DNA of 64,000 nucleotides from Scolanthus callimorphus (taxonomy: Eukaryota > Cnidaria > Anthozoa > Actiniaria > Edwardsiidae). Positions 33,603 to 46,876 of this stretch are shown here, in pieces (the stretch's first letter is position 1; each line of letters begins with the position of its first letter). The notes beneath the pieces were generated by a model. That model was not told the origin of the DNA. It saw only the letters and a program-made list of their open reading frames with translations, and did no database searches. Where the stretch lies: contig CM066912.1 in NCBI GenBank assembly GCA_033964015.1, positions 14,915,399-14,979,398 of the forward strand. Direction: 5' to 3'. The translations under genes and the position numbers were made by a program.

Positions 33603-33879
33603 TTAATCCTAATTATAACTTTTTACAACGTTAACATGAAGCGATATATAGATAAAGAAGTTAAAAGAACAGAAAGAAACAAATTGATGAGTGCATGTGC
33701 TGAGCAATCAATTTCCTTACCTTTTGTGTCAAGTTTGAAAAGCTATATTTTAAAATAAAGTTGTTGCTATTCGTATTTACTTAAGTTCTGTTTTGGTCAT
33801 TTGATTGACATAGCTTGCCTCCGAGCACTATAATAAGTGAGAGAGATATAAGGGGCTCCCTCTGAAATTGTTATGGAAA

Positions 33880-34412
33880 GAGGGTCTAAAATTCAGACCT
33901 CATTTTATTACTGTCAGGGGGTCTGAATTTCAGAGCTCATCGTACTACGGTAACAGCGAAAATCCGAAATCAAGACACTTTATTACGGTAAAATGGTCTG
34001 AAATTCAGACAACATTTAATAAGAAGGGTCTGAAATCCGGACCTCATTTTATTACGGTTAGAGAGTCTGAAATTCAGACATTATATAATGGTAGAAGAGT
34101 CTGAAATCCAGACCTCATTTTGTTACATTAAAAGGGTCTGAAATCCGGACCTCATTTTATTACGATTAGAGGGTCTGAAATTCAGACATCATTTTATTGC
34201 AGTGAAAGGGTCTGAAATTTAGACATCATTTTATTGCAGTGAAAGGGTCTGAAATCCGTACCTCATTTTATTACGATTAGAGGGTCTGAAATTCAGACAT
34301 CATTTTATTGCAGTGAAAGGGTCTGAAATTCAGACATCATTTTATTACGGTGAAAGGGTCTGAAATGTAGACATCAGTTTATTACGGTGAAAGGGTCTGA
34401 AATTCAGATCGT
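33880..34412. repeat. 37-bp minisatellite, GGGTCTGAAATTCAGAC
   Basis: About 14 copies of AAAGGGTCTGAAATTCAGACATCATTTTATTACGGTG-like units. The core GTCTGAAATTCAGAC is a perfect palindrome. Variants read ATCCGGAC or ATCCAGAC. Confidence 0.88.
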
Positions 34413-34703
34413 GCTAGTTTTAAATAGCGGATAAATTCGAATCACCGAATACGGGCAAAACGTCTCTGTTAAGTTTGTGGCTTCATACGCAGAGGCTTTC
34501 GAGTGTCCTGCTGTCTTTTCAAGATTTTATCAGAAAGGGCAATAGCTCTGTTTAATATGTACAGTCCACCCAAAATTATTGCAATTTGGAAAATCCCAAA
34601 TTAATTTGGAAGACGTTTTAGGGTAAACAGCAGACAAGTATCTGACATTGTGGATATCATTTAACAATTAATTTTTTCTGTTACTTTAATTATTCCATCA
34701 TAG

Positions 34704-34884
34704 GGGTGTGATGACCATACACTTAATGGAGTGCACCCTGAAAGTAACAACCTGCAGCATCCCTGGGTGCTTTTTTAGAGGCTCACGTGATGCCCTCAAG
34801 AATCACCAGGAACACTATGCAATGCAGCATGTCAAAATGATGGAAACTCATGCTGCATTGCTGACTGAAACCATTGCAAAAAAG
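34704..34884 (+). CDS. Orphan TRAF-type zinc-finger exon
   Basis: The reading frame MTIHLMECTLKVTTC-SIPGC-FFRGSRDALKNH-QEHYAMQH matches the TRAF-type zinc finger: H/C pairs, GCxFxGxRxxLxxH, then a distal H. It ends at a donor, AAG|GTACAT, and follows an acceptor, CATCATAG. Such fingers are found in TRAF adaptors and in many cnidarian proteins with coiled coils after the finger (here METHAALLTETIAKK). I could not find the rest of the gene within several kilobases on either side, so it is a partial gene or a gene relic. Confidence 0.55.
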
Positions 34885-35739
34885 GTACATATCATATTAT
34901 AACTGATATAGCATTTCAGGACCATTTTACTAGTACTATTTATAAAATGAGTGGCTGTATTATATTGAGTACATATAGACAACTAGCCATTTATCGGGCG
35001 ATACAAGTAGTGCCACCTGATACGAATCCAGATATTGATAAGCTCCTATGAATAAGGGATGAATTTGATAAGGTAATTTACAATTTCAGCATAATTTCTG
35101 TCAAGTGATGGAATAAATTTTCTGTTGTGTTTGGGGCATATTCTTCTTTATTTTGAATGGGCGATCAAATAAGCCACTTTAAGTGCTACTGAAATGAAAT
35201 TTTGGTCATAATGAGGTCGATGAAAGGAGACAAATGGCATTTCCCCCAATTTGATATATATTCTTAGTTGCGGAGATATTAAGGGGCCCTCGCACGCTTA
35301 CAACCTGTCAAAAAAGAAGTCGAATTCTAATCACAAAAAATACGTTTAAATTACCGGGAATAACCAAAATAACAGTCCAGGTTTGTTAAATGTTTTTATC
35401 TATTATCAAGAGGATGGAATTGGATTGCGATTTGAATTACACGGCAAAAAAGTCCGCATTTTCCGTTCGGATAATGCGAGGAAAATTCGCTGAAAACGTA
35501 ACATAATCTTGGCGTTTTCCTCTATTTATTCATCTGTAAAACGCGCGTTTTCCCATGCATTTTCCTGTCAATTTTCCCGAGACAGGTAAACGTGCCGTTT
35601 ACCTGTAAGTTTTACTACTTGGCAAAATTCAGCATTATGCGACTTTTCCTGGCGTTTTCTGTTTGAGGAAAACGCCTGGAACATGTGAGTTTTCCAGTTA
35701 TCACCTCTCACGTTTTCCCAAATAGATCATTTGCGTTTT

Positions 35740-36055
35740 CCTTAAATTATCCTTGTTGGATTTTAGCCGGATAATTCGCGTTTTCCCTACATTATCCCTG
35801 TAGGATGTTTCCGGATAATTCGCGTTTTCCCGCATTTTCCTTACATGATTTCCTTCGGATAATTCGCGTTTTCCCTACATTATCCCTGTAGGATTTCCGC
35901 TGGATAATTCGCGTTTCTCTGCGTTTTCCGTGCATAATTTTCGCCGGATAATTCGCGTTTTCCCTGCATTATCCCTGTAGGATTTTGCCGGATAATTCGC
36001 GTTTTCACTGCATTTTCCTTGTAGGATTTTTGCCGGATAATTCGGCTTTCCCGTG
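35740..36055. repeat. 44-bp minisatellite, GGATAATTCGCGTTTTCCC
   Basis: About seven units of GGATAATTCGCGTTTTCCCT followed by GCATTATCCCTGTAGGATTTT. Single diverged GCGTTTTCC units extend upstream from about 35500. No coding function is seen. Confidence 0.85.
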
Positions 36056-36061
36056 CGTCAA

Positions 36062-39000
36062 GATCTCTCAGCATTAGTTAAACTCGCAACACGATATTAT
36101 TACCATTCAATACATTTTTATTCAAAATAAATTCAAGACTTTCTTATACACATAACTCATTCACATAGGCATTACTAAATTGTAGATAAAATCATAACAT
36201 TAACGCATAAATATATGTTATAAATGTTATAAATAATGTCTAACAGTTTTCAAAAAGTGTCCTATAGTTTACCACTGTACATGCATTGCTACGCGAAAAA
36301 AAAGATGTTGCGATGGCCGATTGGCGATTTTTAGCCGTCAATCAAACCAAAACGCTGGATTCGGCCACTTCAGTGGGTCGAAATTGATTGCCATATCAAC
36401 CAAAATGGTTTTAAGCTACCCTTGTATACCTTGCCTTGAATGTTGATCTTTCTGGTTCAAGAAAATCATCTCTTTACAATTGTCTTGCGTAAAATTGCCA
36501 ATCGCAATAGTGAATTTTGAGGCCGCGTAGCAATGCATACCGTGGTAAACATTCATTATCACGAAATAAACCATATACACCACTTTCACAATTAAGTTTT
36601 TCTAATCACCCAGACACACCCAAGAGTCTGTTATAACAGCCAACAATCCCGTTTTGTACTACCCTGAACATCAGGCTTTCTTGGGGAGAATTAAAACAAA
36701 GAAAGGCTGCCCCTGCTTCATTTCGCCGAAGAGAGGAAGGGTCTGATGCTCAGGCTAGTGTTTCTCTTCGTGACTTAACATCTAATTGATTGTAGAAGGC
36801 CCGTATAGTAGATCAAAGTGGCAGTTTAGATTCTGATGCTGGATGACTACCGTCTTGTCCGAACTCACAAGAGATTTGTGGACGGCTTTTTTCCTTTGCT
36901 GGTCGACTCTTTTTCTTCATGGGTAAGGGTCTCGTCTCGTCTGGAAACAAAGGACAACGAAAACAAATTAAAAAATTAAAAGCTGCTTTCAGTTTTGTTG
37001 ATGTTGTCATAACGTGTTTTGAATTCTTCAGGGAGTCCTTTGTATTTCACTACAGAAATCTCCTGCTCCCTCCTATTGTGTTCTATCCCAAAGCAAAAAA
37101 AAAAACTCGTATGTCAAACTGAGGGAGTGCATCTAAAAAAATTGCGTCCAACTGATAACGTCTGACGCGCGTCATATAAGATAACTCTGATTCAAAAACA
37201 AGAACTTGATTACGGAAATCGCAAAAAGTTGTTTACCATAGTATCGACTCCCTGATCGAACAGGCTGCATTTAACACAGATTGTTTTAGAACTTCGAGCA
37301 ATTTAAACAAGAAGCGGTCAAAAATATTGTTACTGAAATATGTAGTAAATATTTTGATTTGGTTTTGGTATGAATATAAGTGCTAAGCTATGTCTGATCG
37401 CTCCGCCAAACAATTGTCATGGGAACCTGAGAAAATAAATTCAAAGTTCACATAAATGTCGATTCTTATCAGGAAAAATCTTTGCAAATCTTATATATTA
37501 ATATAAATTTATAAAATAGCTAAGGTATTTACGCGCGCTCTGGTTGGTTGAGAACTGTGCATTCTCACGGCAGATGCAAAGCTATTTTAATATAGAAGCA
37601 ATAAAAAGCGGATTTCCGTGATTTAAGACAGTGATAAACGCACTTGGAATGCTGGAAAAACACTTGAAAAGTTTGAAACTCATTCGTCTACGGCTCGTGA
37701 GTTTCAAACTTTTCTCGTGTTTTTCCAGCTTCCCTCGTGCGTTTCTCACATTATAAACCACGGAAATCCGCTTTTTGTTGCTTAAATATATTTATTTTAG
37801 AAAGCCTTGATTTTAGTTTCTCGGGTCTCCGTGAGATATGTTTGGCGGGACGACCACTACTTGGTTTCTTTCATGGGAACCTTCAAAAGATCAAACTTTT
37901 TACTAACAATACTTTTGGCCAACCATTGCTGGAATCTCTTAAATATTCTGTCTGTCCAGAAATCCAGTAGAAGCTAGTGGAACGGCATTTATTAACATTT
38001 ATAATCCCCCCAAAAATCCATAAATCATTAAATCTAGCTACTGCAGTAAACAACTCAGGTATGATCACAGCATTACATTTTGTTGTTGAAAACCAGATGC
38101 TGGTGCTAACATTTTTGAGATTTCAGAACAAAGTCGTTTTTTGCAGGAAAATAATTGCACAACAAGGTGCTATGGCATTCTCGACATTCCAGAGCAGACA
38201 AGTCATGCGATACACTTACAATATGCAAATTCACAGCGTGTTTAAGATTTATAGAACGGCCATCAATATGAGAAAGTTAATAGCTTTTTCATGAAATCAA
38301 ACTGGCACAAACATCTTAGTATATTAAGGATGTTCATACTAACCGATAAATCTGGTATTATCTGCGGACCTTCCATCGATTTGCGCTTGAAGGACGCTAA
38401 CCTTGCGTGAGTTCGTTATTGCTTGATAGCTTGTATGCTTTCCAAGAGCAGTTCACTCGGCGGTTAACTTTCGAAGTCGCCTTCAAAGTCTCTTTCATCC
38501 TGACTTCCATGGCTATGACTACGAGCAACTCGTTAGTCTGATGATTCCCAGTGGACAGTCCGACCGCTTCGGTTCTAGCTATCTGCAAGAACCTTTTGTT
38601 TCTCACCGTCACTTGACTCCTTGACTGATACTTCTATTAGATCTTTGCAGCGTCTCTGATCTCCTTTAGCTTTGTAAATGTCAACCCGAAATTAGCGGGG
38701 TTGTTGTACGCCATTATATTGAAAGCTTAGACGGAAGGGAGATAGCAAATGTGTTATTTTTTAGACTACTTATAACGGTGTATTATTATGGCAAGCAGCA
38801 CGATTTGAAAAGGGAGCCAAAACTGTTTGGTCCAATGAAAATCAATGCAGGTTTCGATGAAACACCGCTCGTGATTGGTCAAAACTCGGACGTACAAGTG
38901 TTATGTTTTCTTACATGAACTGTGATTCGCTAATAACAACTTCCGGGGTCATGAGACCTTGAAGTAGCGGCGAACCAACTAACATCACGTCCGTCATTCC
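36062..39000. other. Intergenic stretch, mostly unassigned
   Basis: About 2.9 kb without a supported gene. Open frames are short, with no family match or paired splice sites. It includes one recognisable MITE (37597-37790). Confidence 0.4.
37597..37790. mobile_element. Palindromic MITE
   Basis: AAAAAGCGGATTTCCGTG, then ACGCAC..GGAATGCTGGAAAAACAC and AAAAGTTTGAAACTCA, are followed by TGAGTTTCAAACTTTT, GTGTTTTTCCAGC and CACGGAAATCCGCTTTTT: an almost complete fold-back with a short loop near 37690. Confidence 0.78.
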
Positions 39001-39002
39001 TG

Positions 39003-39815
39003 TCAGCAGAACACTTCGAATATTCCTGTTCAAGGAAATGCAAGGAAAACGCGACCAAACGGGTTATTATACGATTTTCCCTGCGTTTTCTGACCAGGAA
39101 AATGTTTAGACTACTCACGTAATCTTTCCAAGTAAACGCCACGAAAACTCCAAGGAACACTTCGAATATTCCTGTTTAAGAAAATGCGAGGAAAACGCGA
39201 CCAAAGGGGGTTACTATACGGGGTTAATTTTTCGTGCATTTTCTGACCAGGAAAATGTTTAGACTATTCGCGTAATCTTTCCAAGTTCACGCCGGGAAAA
39301 CACGACGGAACACTTCGAATATTCCTTTTCGAGAAAATGCGAGGAAAACGCGAACAAAGTGGGTTATTATACGGGGTTAATTTTCCTTGCGTTTTCTGAC
39401 CAGGAAAATGTTTAGTCTGCTCGAGTAATCTTTTCAAGTAAACGCCAGGAAAACTCAGCAGAACACTTCGAATATTCCTGTTCAAGAAAATGCGAGGAAA
39501 ACGCGACCAAAGGGGGTTATTATACGGGGTTAATTTTCCCTGCGTTTTCTGACCAGGAAAATGTTTAGACTACTCACGTAATCTTCCAAGTAAACGCCAG
39601 GACAACACGACGGAACACAACGAATATTCCTGTTCGAGCAAATGCGAGGAAAACGCGACCAAAGGGGGTTGTTATACGGGGTTAATTTTACCTGCATTTT
39701 CTGACCAGGAACATGTTTAGACTATTAGCGTAATCTTTCCAAGTTCACGCCGGGAAAACACGACGGAACACAACGAATATTCCTGTTCGAGAAAATGCGA
39801 GGAAAACGAGAGGGA
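39003..39815. repeat. 152-bp tandem repeat, six copies
   Basis: Units begin near CACTTCGAATATTCCTG and include GAGGAAAACGCGACCAAA, GGTTATTATACGGGGTTAATTT and TTCTGACCAGGAAAATGTTT. The starts are spaced about 147-153 bp apart, a length close to one nucleosome. Copies differ by scattered substitutions. Confidence 0.88.
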
Positions 39816-40130
39816 ATACAATGATATAGCCATATCTGACAGAATCTAATTAATAATAATATTATAATCAATTTCAGCATCTTTAGGAAATTTTTCCCAC
39901 AATCAAGAAAACAATGTTAAAATTTCACTTCTGAATGACCTTTTTTCTACACACACATGTGAATGATAATTAATGTTTTGCTTCACAAAATATCCCGACT
40001 TTATTTTTCTTTTTTTGGTTATTTTTTATAAAACTCCTGAACTCCTAAACATTGTACAGGCATTGCATTGTGCATCACTAACCTTTCCTTTGGAATTTTA
40101 GGCCAATCCAGCTGTCAATAAAGTAATATA

Positions 40131-43100
40131 TAGATTTAGCCACTGGCTAAAAGCGGAGGTCCTGGTTATAAAACTTTCTGTGTTTATATACTACAGGCTT
40201 TTTAAGAAAAAATGTATCATGTATACAACAGTGTTTTCTTCAGTATGTTGCTGCATTGACACAATACAAATACAGGGACGAAAATAAGCATGCTGTCAAG
40301 TGAGATAAAAACCTCCATCAGAAAAAATTAAGGTATTAATCCCTCCCAAACGGAATGATTCAAAAGTGAATTAAAGAGAATAATTTTTCAAGCATAGATG
40401 GCGTCATATCACCTGACCACTTCATTTCGCTCACCTGGTGACCTTACAACACTACCAAAGTTTGGTTGCTTTAGAGTCTTCCCTTCACGAGATATTCATT
40501 TTTCAAGCATAGATAACGTCATCGATGACGTCATATCAAGTGACCACTTTATTTCGCTCACCTGGTGACCTAGACTACACTACGCAAGTTTGGTCGTTTT
40601 TGAGTCTTTCCTTCACGAGATATTAATTTTTCAGGCATAGATGACGTCATCGCTGATGTCATATCACGTGACGAACTCATTTCGCCCATCTGGTGACCTA
40701 GACTACACTACCCAAGTTTGGTTGTTTTAGAGTCTTCTCTTCACGAGATATAAATTTTTCAAGCATAGATGACGTCATCGATGGCGTCACATCACGTGAT
40801 CACTTTATTTCGCTCATCTGATGATCTAGACTACACTACCAATTTGGTTGTTTTAGAGCCTTCCCTTCACACGAGATATTAATTTTTGAATTATAGATGA
40901 CGTCATCGATGACGTCACATCACGTGACCACTTCATTTCGCTCATCTGATGACCTAGACTACACTACCAAAGTTTGGTTGTTTTAGAGTCTTCTCTTCAC
41001 GAGATTCACGAGATATTAATTTTTCAAGCATAGATGACGTCATCGATGACGTCACATCACGTGGTCACTTCATTTCGCTCATCTGATGATCTAGACTACA
41101 CTACCAAAATTTGGTTGTTTTAGAGTCTTCCCTTCACGAGATATTAATTTTTGAAGCATAGATGACGTCATCGATGACGTCACATCACGTGACCACTTCA
41201 TTTCGCTCATCTGATGACCTAGACTACACTACCAAAGTTTGGTTGTTTTAGAGTCTTCCCTTCACGAGATATTAATTTTTCAAGCATATATGACGTCATC
41301 GATGACGTCACATCACGTGACCACTTCATTTCGCTCATCTGGTGACCTAGACTACACTACCCAAGTTTGGTTCTTCTAGAGTCTTCCCTTCACGAGATAT
41401 TAGCGGAGCTCCTGCGCGGGCCGAAGGCCCGCGCAAGCGGAGCACCATACCTAAGGGAAAAACGTATAGTATACTATCGAGTTGATTTTTGAACGTCACG
41501 GGTATTATGGATCATTTTGATGACGTCATTGATGACGTAAGGGCACGTGACTTTGGTGTAGAGTTCCTCTTATGGTCTTTGAAACTTTGTCCAAGTTTGG
41601 CTTCTATAGAAGCTTCCCTTCGGGAGATATGATTTTTTCTTTATTTTTCTGGTATTAAACCTATAGCGTACGCCGTCCGTCCGTCGTCCGTCCGTCCGTC
41701 CGTGTACACATGGGAGCCCTGTGGTATGCAAAGAAAAAATTATATCTCCTCAAGGGAACATGCTAAGACAACCATACTTGGAATATTTTGTCTATGCCAC
41801 AAGGGGGGTGCTGTAACACGGACACGTGATGTGACGTCATCGATGACGTCATCTATGCTTGAAAAATCAATATCTCGTGAAGGGAAGACTCTAAAGCAAC
41901 CAAACTTCGGTAATGTAATCCAGGTCACCAGATGAGCGAAATGAAGTGGTCACGTGATATGACGTCATCGATGACGTCATCTACGCTTGAAAAATCAATA
42001 TCTCGTGAAGGGAAGATTCTAAAGCAACCAAACTTGGATAATGTAATCCAGGTCACCAGATGAGCGAAATGAAGTGGTCACGTGATATGACGTCATCGAT
42101 GACGTCATCTACGCTTGAAAAATCAATATCTCGTGAAGGGAAGATTCTAAAGCAACCAAACTTGGATAATGTAATCCAGGTCACCAGATGAGCGAAATGA
42201 AGTGGTCACGTGATGTGACGTCATCGATGACGTCATGTATGTTTGAAAAATCAATATCTCGTGAAGGGAAGACTCTAAGACAACAAAACTTGGTTAGTGT
42301 AGTCTAGGCCACCAGATGAGCAAAATGAGGTGGTCACGTGATATGACGTCATCGATGACGTCATTTATGCTTGAAAAATCAATATCTCGTGAAGGGAAGA
42401 TTCTAAAGCAACCAAACTTGGGTAATGTAATCCAGGTCACCAGATGAGCGAAATAAAGTGGTCACGTGATATGACGTCATCGATGACGTCATCTATGCTT
42501 GAAAAATCAATATCTCGTGAAAGGAAGACTCTAAAGCAACCAAACTTGGGTAATGTAATCCAGTTCACCAGATGAGCGAAATGAAGTGGTCACGCGATGT
42601 GACGTCATCGATGACGTCATCTATGCTTGAAAAATCAATATCTCGTGAAGGGAAGACTCTAAAGGAACCAAACTTGGGTAATGTAATCCAGGTCACCATA
42701 TGAGCGAAATGATGTGGTCACGTGATATGACGTCATCGATGTCGTCATCTACGCTTGAAAAATTAATATCTCATGAAAGGAAGACTCTAAACCAACCAAA
42801 CTTGGGTAATGTAATCCAGGTCACCAGATGAGCGAAATGAAGTGGTCACGTGATGTGACGTCATCGATGACGTCATCTATGCTTGAAAAATTAATATCTC
42901 GTGAAGGGAATACTCTAAAACAACCAAACTTTGGTAGTGTAGTCTAGGTCATTAGATGAGCGAAATGAAGTGGTCACGTGATATGACGTCATCGATGATG
43001 TCATTTATGCTTGAAAAATTAATATCTCGTGAAGGGAAGACTCTAAAGTAACCATGTAAACCATGTACACATGGGAATCCCTTTCATTCACACAGAAAAT

Positions 43101-43145
43101 TTTATAACCAGGAGCTCCGCTTTTAGCCAGTGGCTAAATCTATAT
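40131..43145. mobile_element. 3-kb fold-back block with CRE-palindrome arrays
   Basis: TATAGATTTAGCCACTGGCT at the left is mirrored by AGCCAGTGGCTAAATCTATA at the right. Inside are two tandem arrays of a roughly 128-bp unit in opposite orientation: about 8 units at 40390-41400 and 10 at 41815-43050. Most units hold two TGACGTCA octamers separated by TCGA, and a TCACGTGA box about 10 bp away. Between the arms are a GCGCGGGCCGAAGGCCCGCG hairpin and a CCGT tetranucleotide run (41670-41702). It encodes no protein. Confidence 0.8.
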
Positions 43146-46100
43146 ATTAATTTTTCAATCCTTGATGACGTCATCGATGGCGTCACATCACGTGACCGTG
43201 TTACAGACCTCCTCCTGTGACATAGACAAAATATCCCAAGTATGGTTGTCTTAGCATGTTCCCTTGAAGAGATATGATTTTTTCTTTGCATACCACAGGG
43301 TTCCCATGTGTACACGGACGGACGGACGGACGGACACCACAGGACGGCGTACGCTATAGGTTTAATACCAGAAAAATAAAGAAAAAATCATATCTCCCGA
43401 AGGGAAGCTTCTATAGAAGCCAAACTTGGACAAACTTTCAAAGACCTTCGGCCCGCGCTGGAGCTCCGCTATCAGATGCCCTTAGAAGTTTCACGTGGTC
43501 TATTCCAGACTTCAAGAGAGGGTGCTAATGGATTCAAGGCCCCCATTGACCAGTAGTACTTTTGCTGCACATTGGAGAATACTCCTTTTTATGCCATTCG
43601 CCAAAATGTATTTGCAGCTGAAGACCTCGCCAGTTAGCCTCCATGTTAATGTCAGGTAAGAATGAAGGGTGCAACATTCATGAACACTACAGAACGTAAA
43701 TTGACTGCATCGCAGTGTTTTGAATGAATCAATAAATACGGCTCTTAGTTTGTGTGTTACCATCCTCAAACCACTCACATGATGTATCACTTTCATATTA
43801 TCCTGATATTTAGATTTAGCCACTAGCTAAAAGCGGAGCTACCAGCTACCTATTTTTTCTGTTTTAGCGAGACAAAGATGTTGCCATTGAACATATATAG
43901 CCTTGCACTGTCATACCACGTGACTAAGCACTCACACCACATTGCCACTTTGATAATTTCACCCAAGTTTGGTTGTCTGAGGTTCATCTTCCCGAGTTTT
44001 TCTTTTTCTCCTATGATGACGTCATCGATGATGTCATGTCACGTGATCATGTTACAGCACCCCTGGTAGAACAGAGAACATGTCCCAAGATTGGTTGTCT
44101 TAGGGACGGACCATTTGATACTTGATGGGGGGGTGGCTGATTCCCCCAAAAAATCGAGCAAGCCTCTGACCTAGAAAACACATAGGTACGCAATGCGTAC
44201 GGGAAGCTATTTGCAAGGGTCTTGCTCGTCCAAGGTGTACAGATGCATGGGCGTTGGCAGAAATGGGACGTACGGAAGGGCTGAGACACGAATTTAAAGA
44301 GCACAGGGAAAACGTTTCGCTGTCGATGTTGCATCATGCTGTTGTTGTTGACATTACAACTAAATGTTTATTACTATCATGCTGATGCTCAAGAAATATG
44401 GAGCCCAAGCTTTTAAAGAGCATATGACCCCAATCCAGTTTTAATACTTGAGAAAGCCCATGGGAAAATACAAATAATATTAAGAACATAATAATGAGGT
44501 TTTCCTGATTCGGAATGATGATGTCATCATGTTATGAAATACCTAATATCTAATATTTTGTATTTCAGCCCCTAGTTAAGTCAACATGATGATGCCATCA
44601 CTCAGAATCAGGAACACCTCAATATATTGGGAACCAAAAAAAGATATCAAGGAGCTGTAAATGGCATTCAGTATATTTCGAAAGGGCTATTCGCTAGGTA
44701 TTATAACTGGTCATATGCTCTTTTAGTTGTAAGAATAAAATCTTAAATTTTTTTAATGGTTTATGTGGCTGAAGTGATTGAAAAATTGCTGGATTTTTTT
44801 GTACTTGAGAATCAAGTCATGTTTTATCTAATATTTTTATTTCTGCTAGCCTGAGTTAACTGACTCGCCTTCTGTCCAGTCGAAAAGTTCCATCTGTAAA
44901 AGAGAGGTGTGAGCAACATAGCCCCAGATAAGTCTCATACAGGTTGCATGACACTAACCAGATCTGGTTAGTGATTCTGGTTGGTCTTTGGGATGTGAAA
45001 AATGTTCAATAACACCTGGAATGTTAAATACATTACCAGATCTGGGTAGTGTCAAACAAGTGTTATATGACATCTGGCTCTCGTTGAGGATACGTTTGGA
45101 CCAGAGCAAAGGAGACTTATGTTAACTTAGGGTACATTTTTGCCAGTTATGTTTTACAGAAATCACAATTTTTGCAAGTTTTAGTAATTCTTTTAAAACA
45201 CTACAAGCTATAGGTGTACTGTTTCAAAGCAGTGGCTCACATTTTCTTGAACAATATTGTTTCTTACAAATTAACATTTATTAGCTTGGGCTCTGATGGT
45301 CTTCAAGGGTCAAAATGCTGTTGAAGAAATACCCGTTGAGTGGTCATGGAAAAACTAAGACCCGGCTGAGACACAGGAAAACTGCAGACCCCCTGGTGCC
45401 TGTGAGCCAAACCATCTGTTATTTTCCAGGGGTTCTGCATTTTTCCTGGCTCCCAGCAGGTCTAATGGGTCTTTCTTTTCAGGTCTTCATTTTCCATGCA
45501 CCCCCTGTTGAGTTTGTAATATGGCAGGACTCGAAATTTAATTTTATGCATAGTTTGACAATTTTAGACAATGTATCCCCCAAATTTAGGCGCGTTAGGA
45601 CTAAAACGAAAAAAATCTAAGCATATTTACATTCATATTGGGTACAATTTCGAGCCCTGCCTCAAAGGTGGCAAGATCCAGTTTCATTAGGGGGAGCTTA
45701 CATGGGGAGCAATGTCACTCCTATGAGGGATAACTTATTTTGTTTTGTTATGATCCCTATGAGGCATATCCCTTCCCTAGTAAAGGCCCTTAGATGGCAA
45801 ATAAACCATATTGTGATCTTATGGGTGTAAGTAAAAATAAAGTTACTATGTTGAGTTACAAGTATTCTCCTGTTTTGGTAGCATGATACATGGCGCCTAA
45901 TTGAGGTCATTGTCTTTATTTTGGAGTTTTATTTTGAAAGAGTTTCATGAAGGCTACATTGAAAACCAAGCTCTGAGACCAGCTCGGACAACAACAAATC
46001 CCAGAAACAAATAGTCCACCAGTGGCGGATCAAGAAATGAAAAATGGGGGTTGATAATACAAAGAATGTACCAGACAATTAAAAACAAGGGGGGTGGCTA

Positions 46101-46392
46101 AAACAAAGAATATACCAGAAAGATGAGAAAAAGGGGGGGGGGGGGGGGGGCTGGTCCCATTTCTCAGTCAAACTATAAACTTCCAAGTATAAAATTTAGT
46201 TTTTATTTAGCCCCCCAAAAAGTAATTGTATGGAAGAGATAGAGGGAAAATCAGCTAACGGTGTTTACATCCCAAATGGGGCATAATTATTAGATGGCAA
46301 CAGGATCATTTGATGATTCATTAGGCAAGTTACAATTGTTATGCATCCCAAAAAAAAAAAAATTGTAACCTCCCTAACGAATCACCGTTGCC

Positions 46393-46766
46393 CCCAGGGG
46401 GATACTTGGATATAAAATGACAGGGGGGTCCGACGGCGCTCCAAATTTCATACCCCAAAAATACCTGAGCCATAACTTTTATACCCAAAAAAATACCCAA
46501 CTTTTATTGGCCTAAAACGGCTATTTAATACCAGCATACACATGATGCTGAGCTGCTTATGTTACCTGGAAATAGCCTAATATCTAGATGATCAACTACT
46601 AGCCTGTCAGAAGTTTCAACCGCAAAAAATACCCGTGGATTTTTCAACCGCAAAAAAATACCTGGTAGAAAGTTAAACCCCAAAAAATACTTTTCCTACA
46701 AATTTCATACCCAAAAAAATACGTCGGACCTCCCTGTCATTTTTATATCCGAGTACCCCCCCTGGG
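46393..46766. mobile_element. MITE with 8-bp target duplication
   Basis: CCCAGGGGGATACTTGGATA at the left pairs with TATCCGAGTACCCCCCCTGGG at the right. CCGTTGCC lies outside both ends (46385-46392 and 46767-46774). Eight-base duplications are typical of hAT-like elements. The interior has many ACCCCAAAAAATAC units. It is nested inside the 4.6-kb element. Confidence 0.82.
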
Positions 46767-46876
46767 CCGTTGCCCCTTTGTCTAATAGGGTTTTGTTAGG
46801 GACAAAAAAGGCCTGATCGTGTGTGCACATTGGTACACCCCCTGAAATTGTTTTGTACAACCAAACTAACAATTGG

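Noticed and set aside
38397..38612. 71-codon minus-strand frame
   Set aside because: No family resemblance, no splice context, and isolated in repeat-rich intergenic DNA.
40390..43050. CRISPR-like regular array
   Set aside because: Units are about 128 bp and similar throughout, with no short conserved repeat and unique spacers, and the genome is eukaryotic. It is a tandem repeat in a fold-back element.
45315..45620. 101-codon open frame inside the 4.6-kb element as a transposase candidate
   Set aside because: No catalytic or DNA-binding motif, and no continuation in neighbouring frames.
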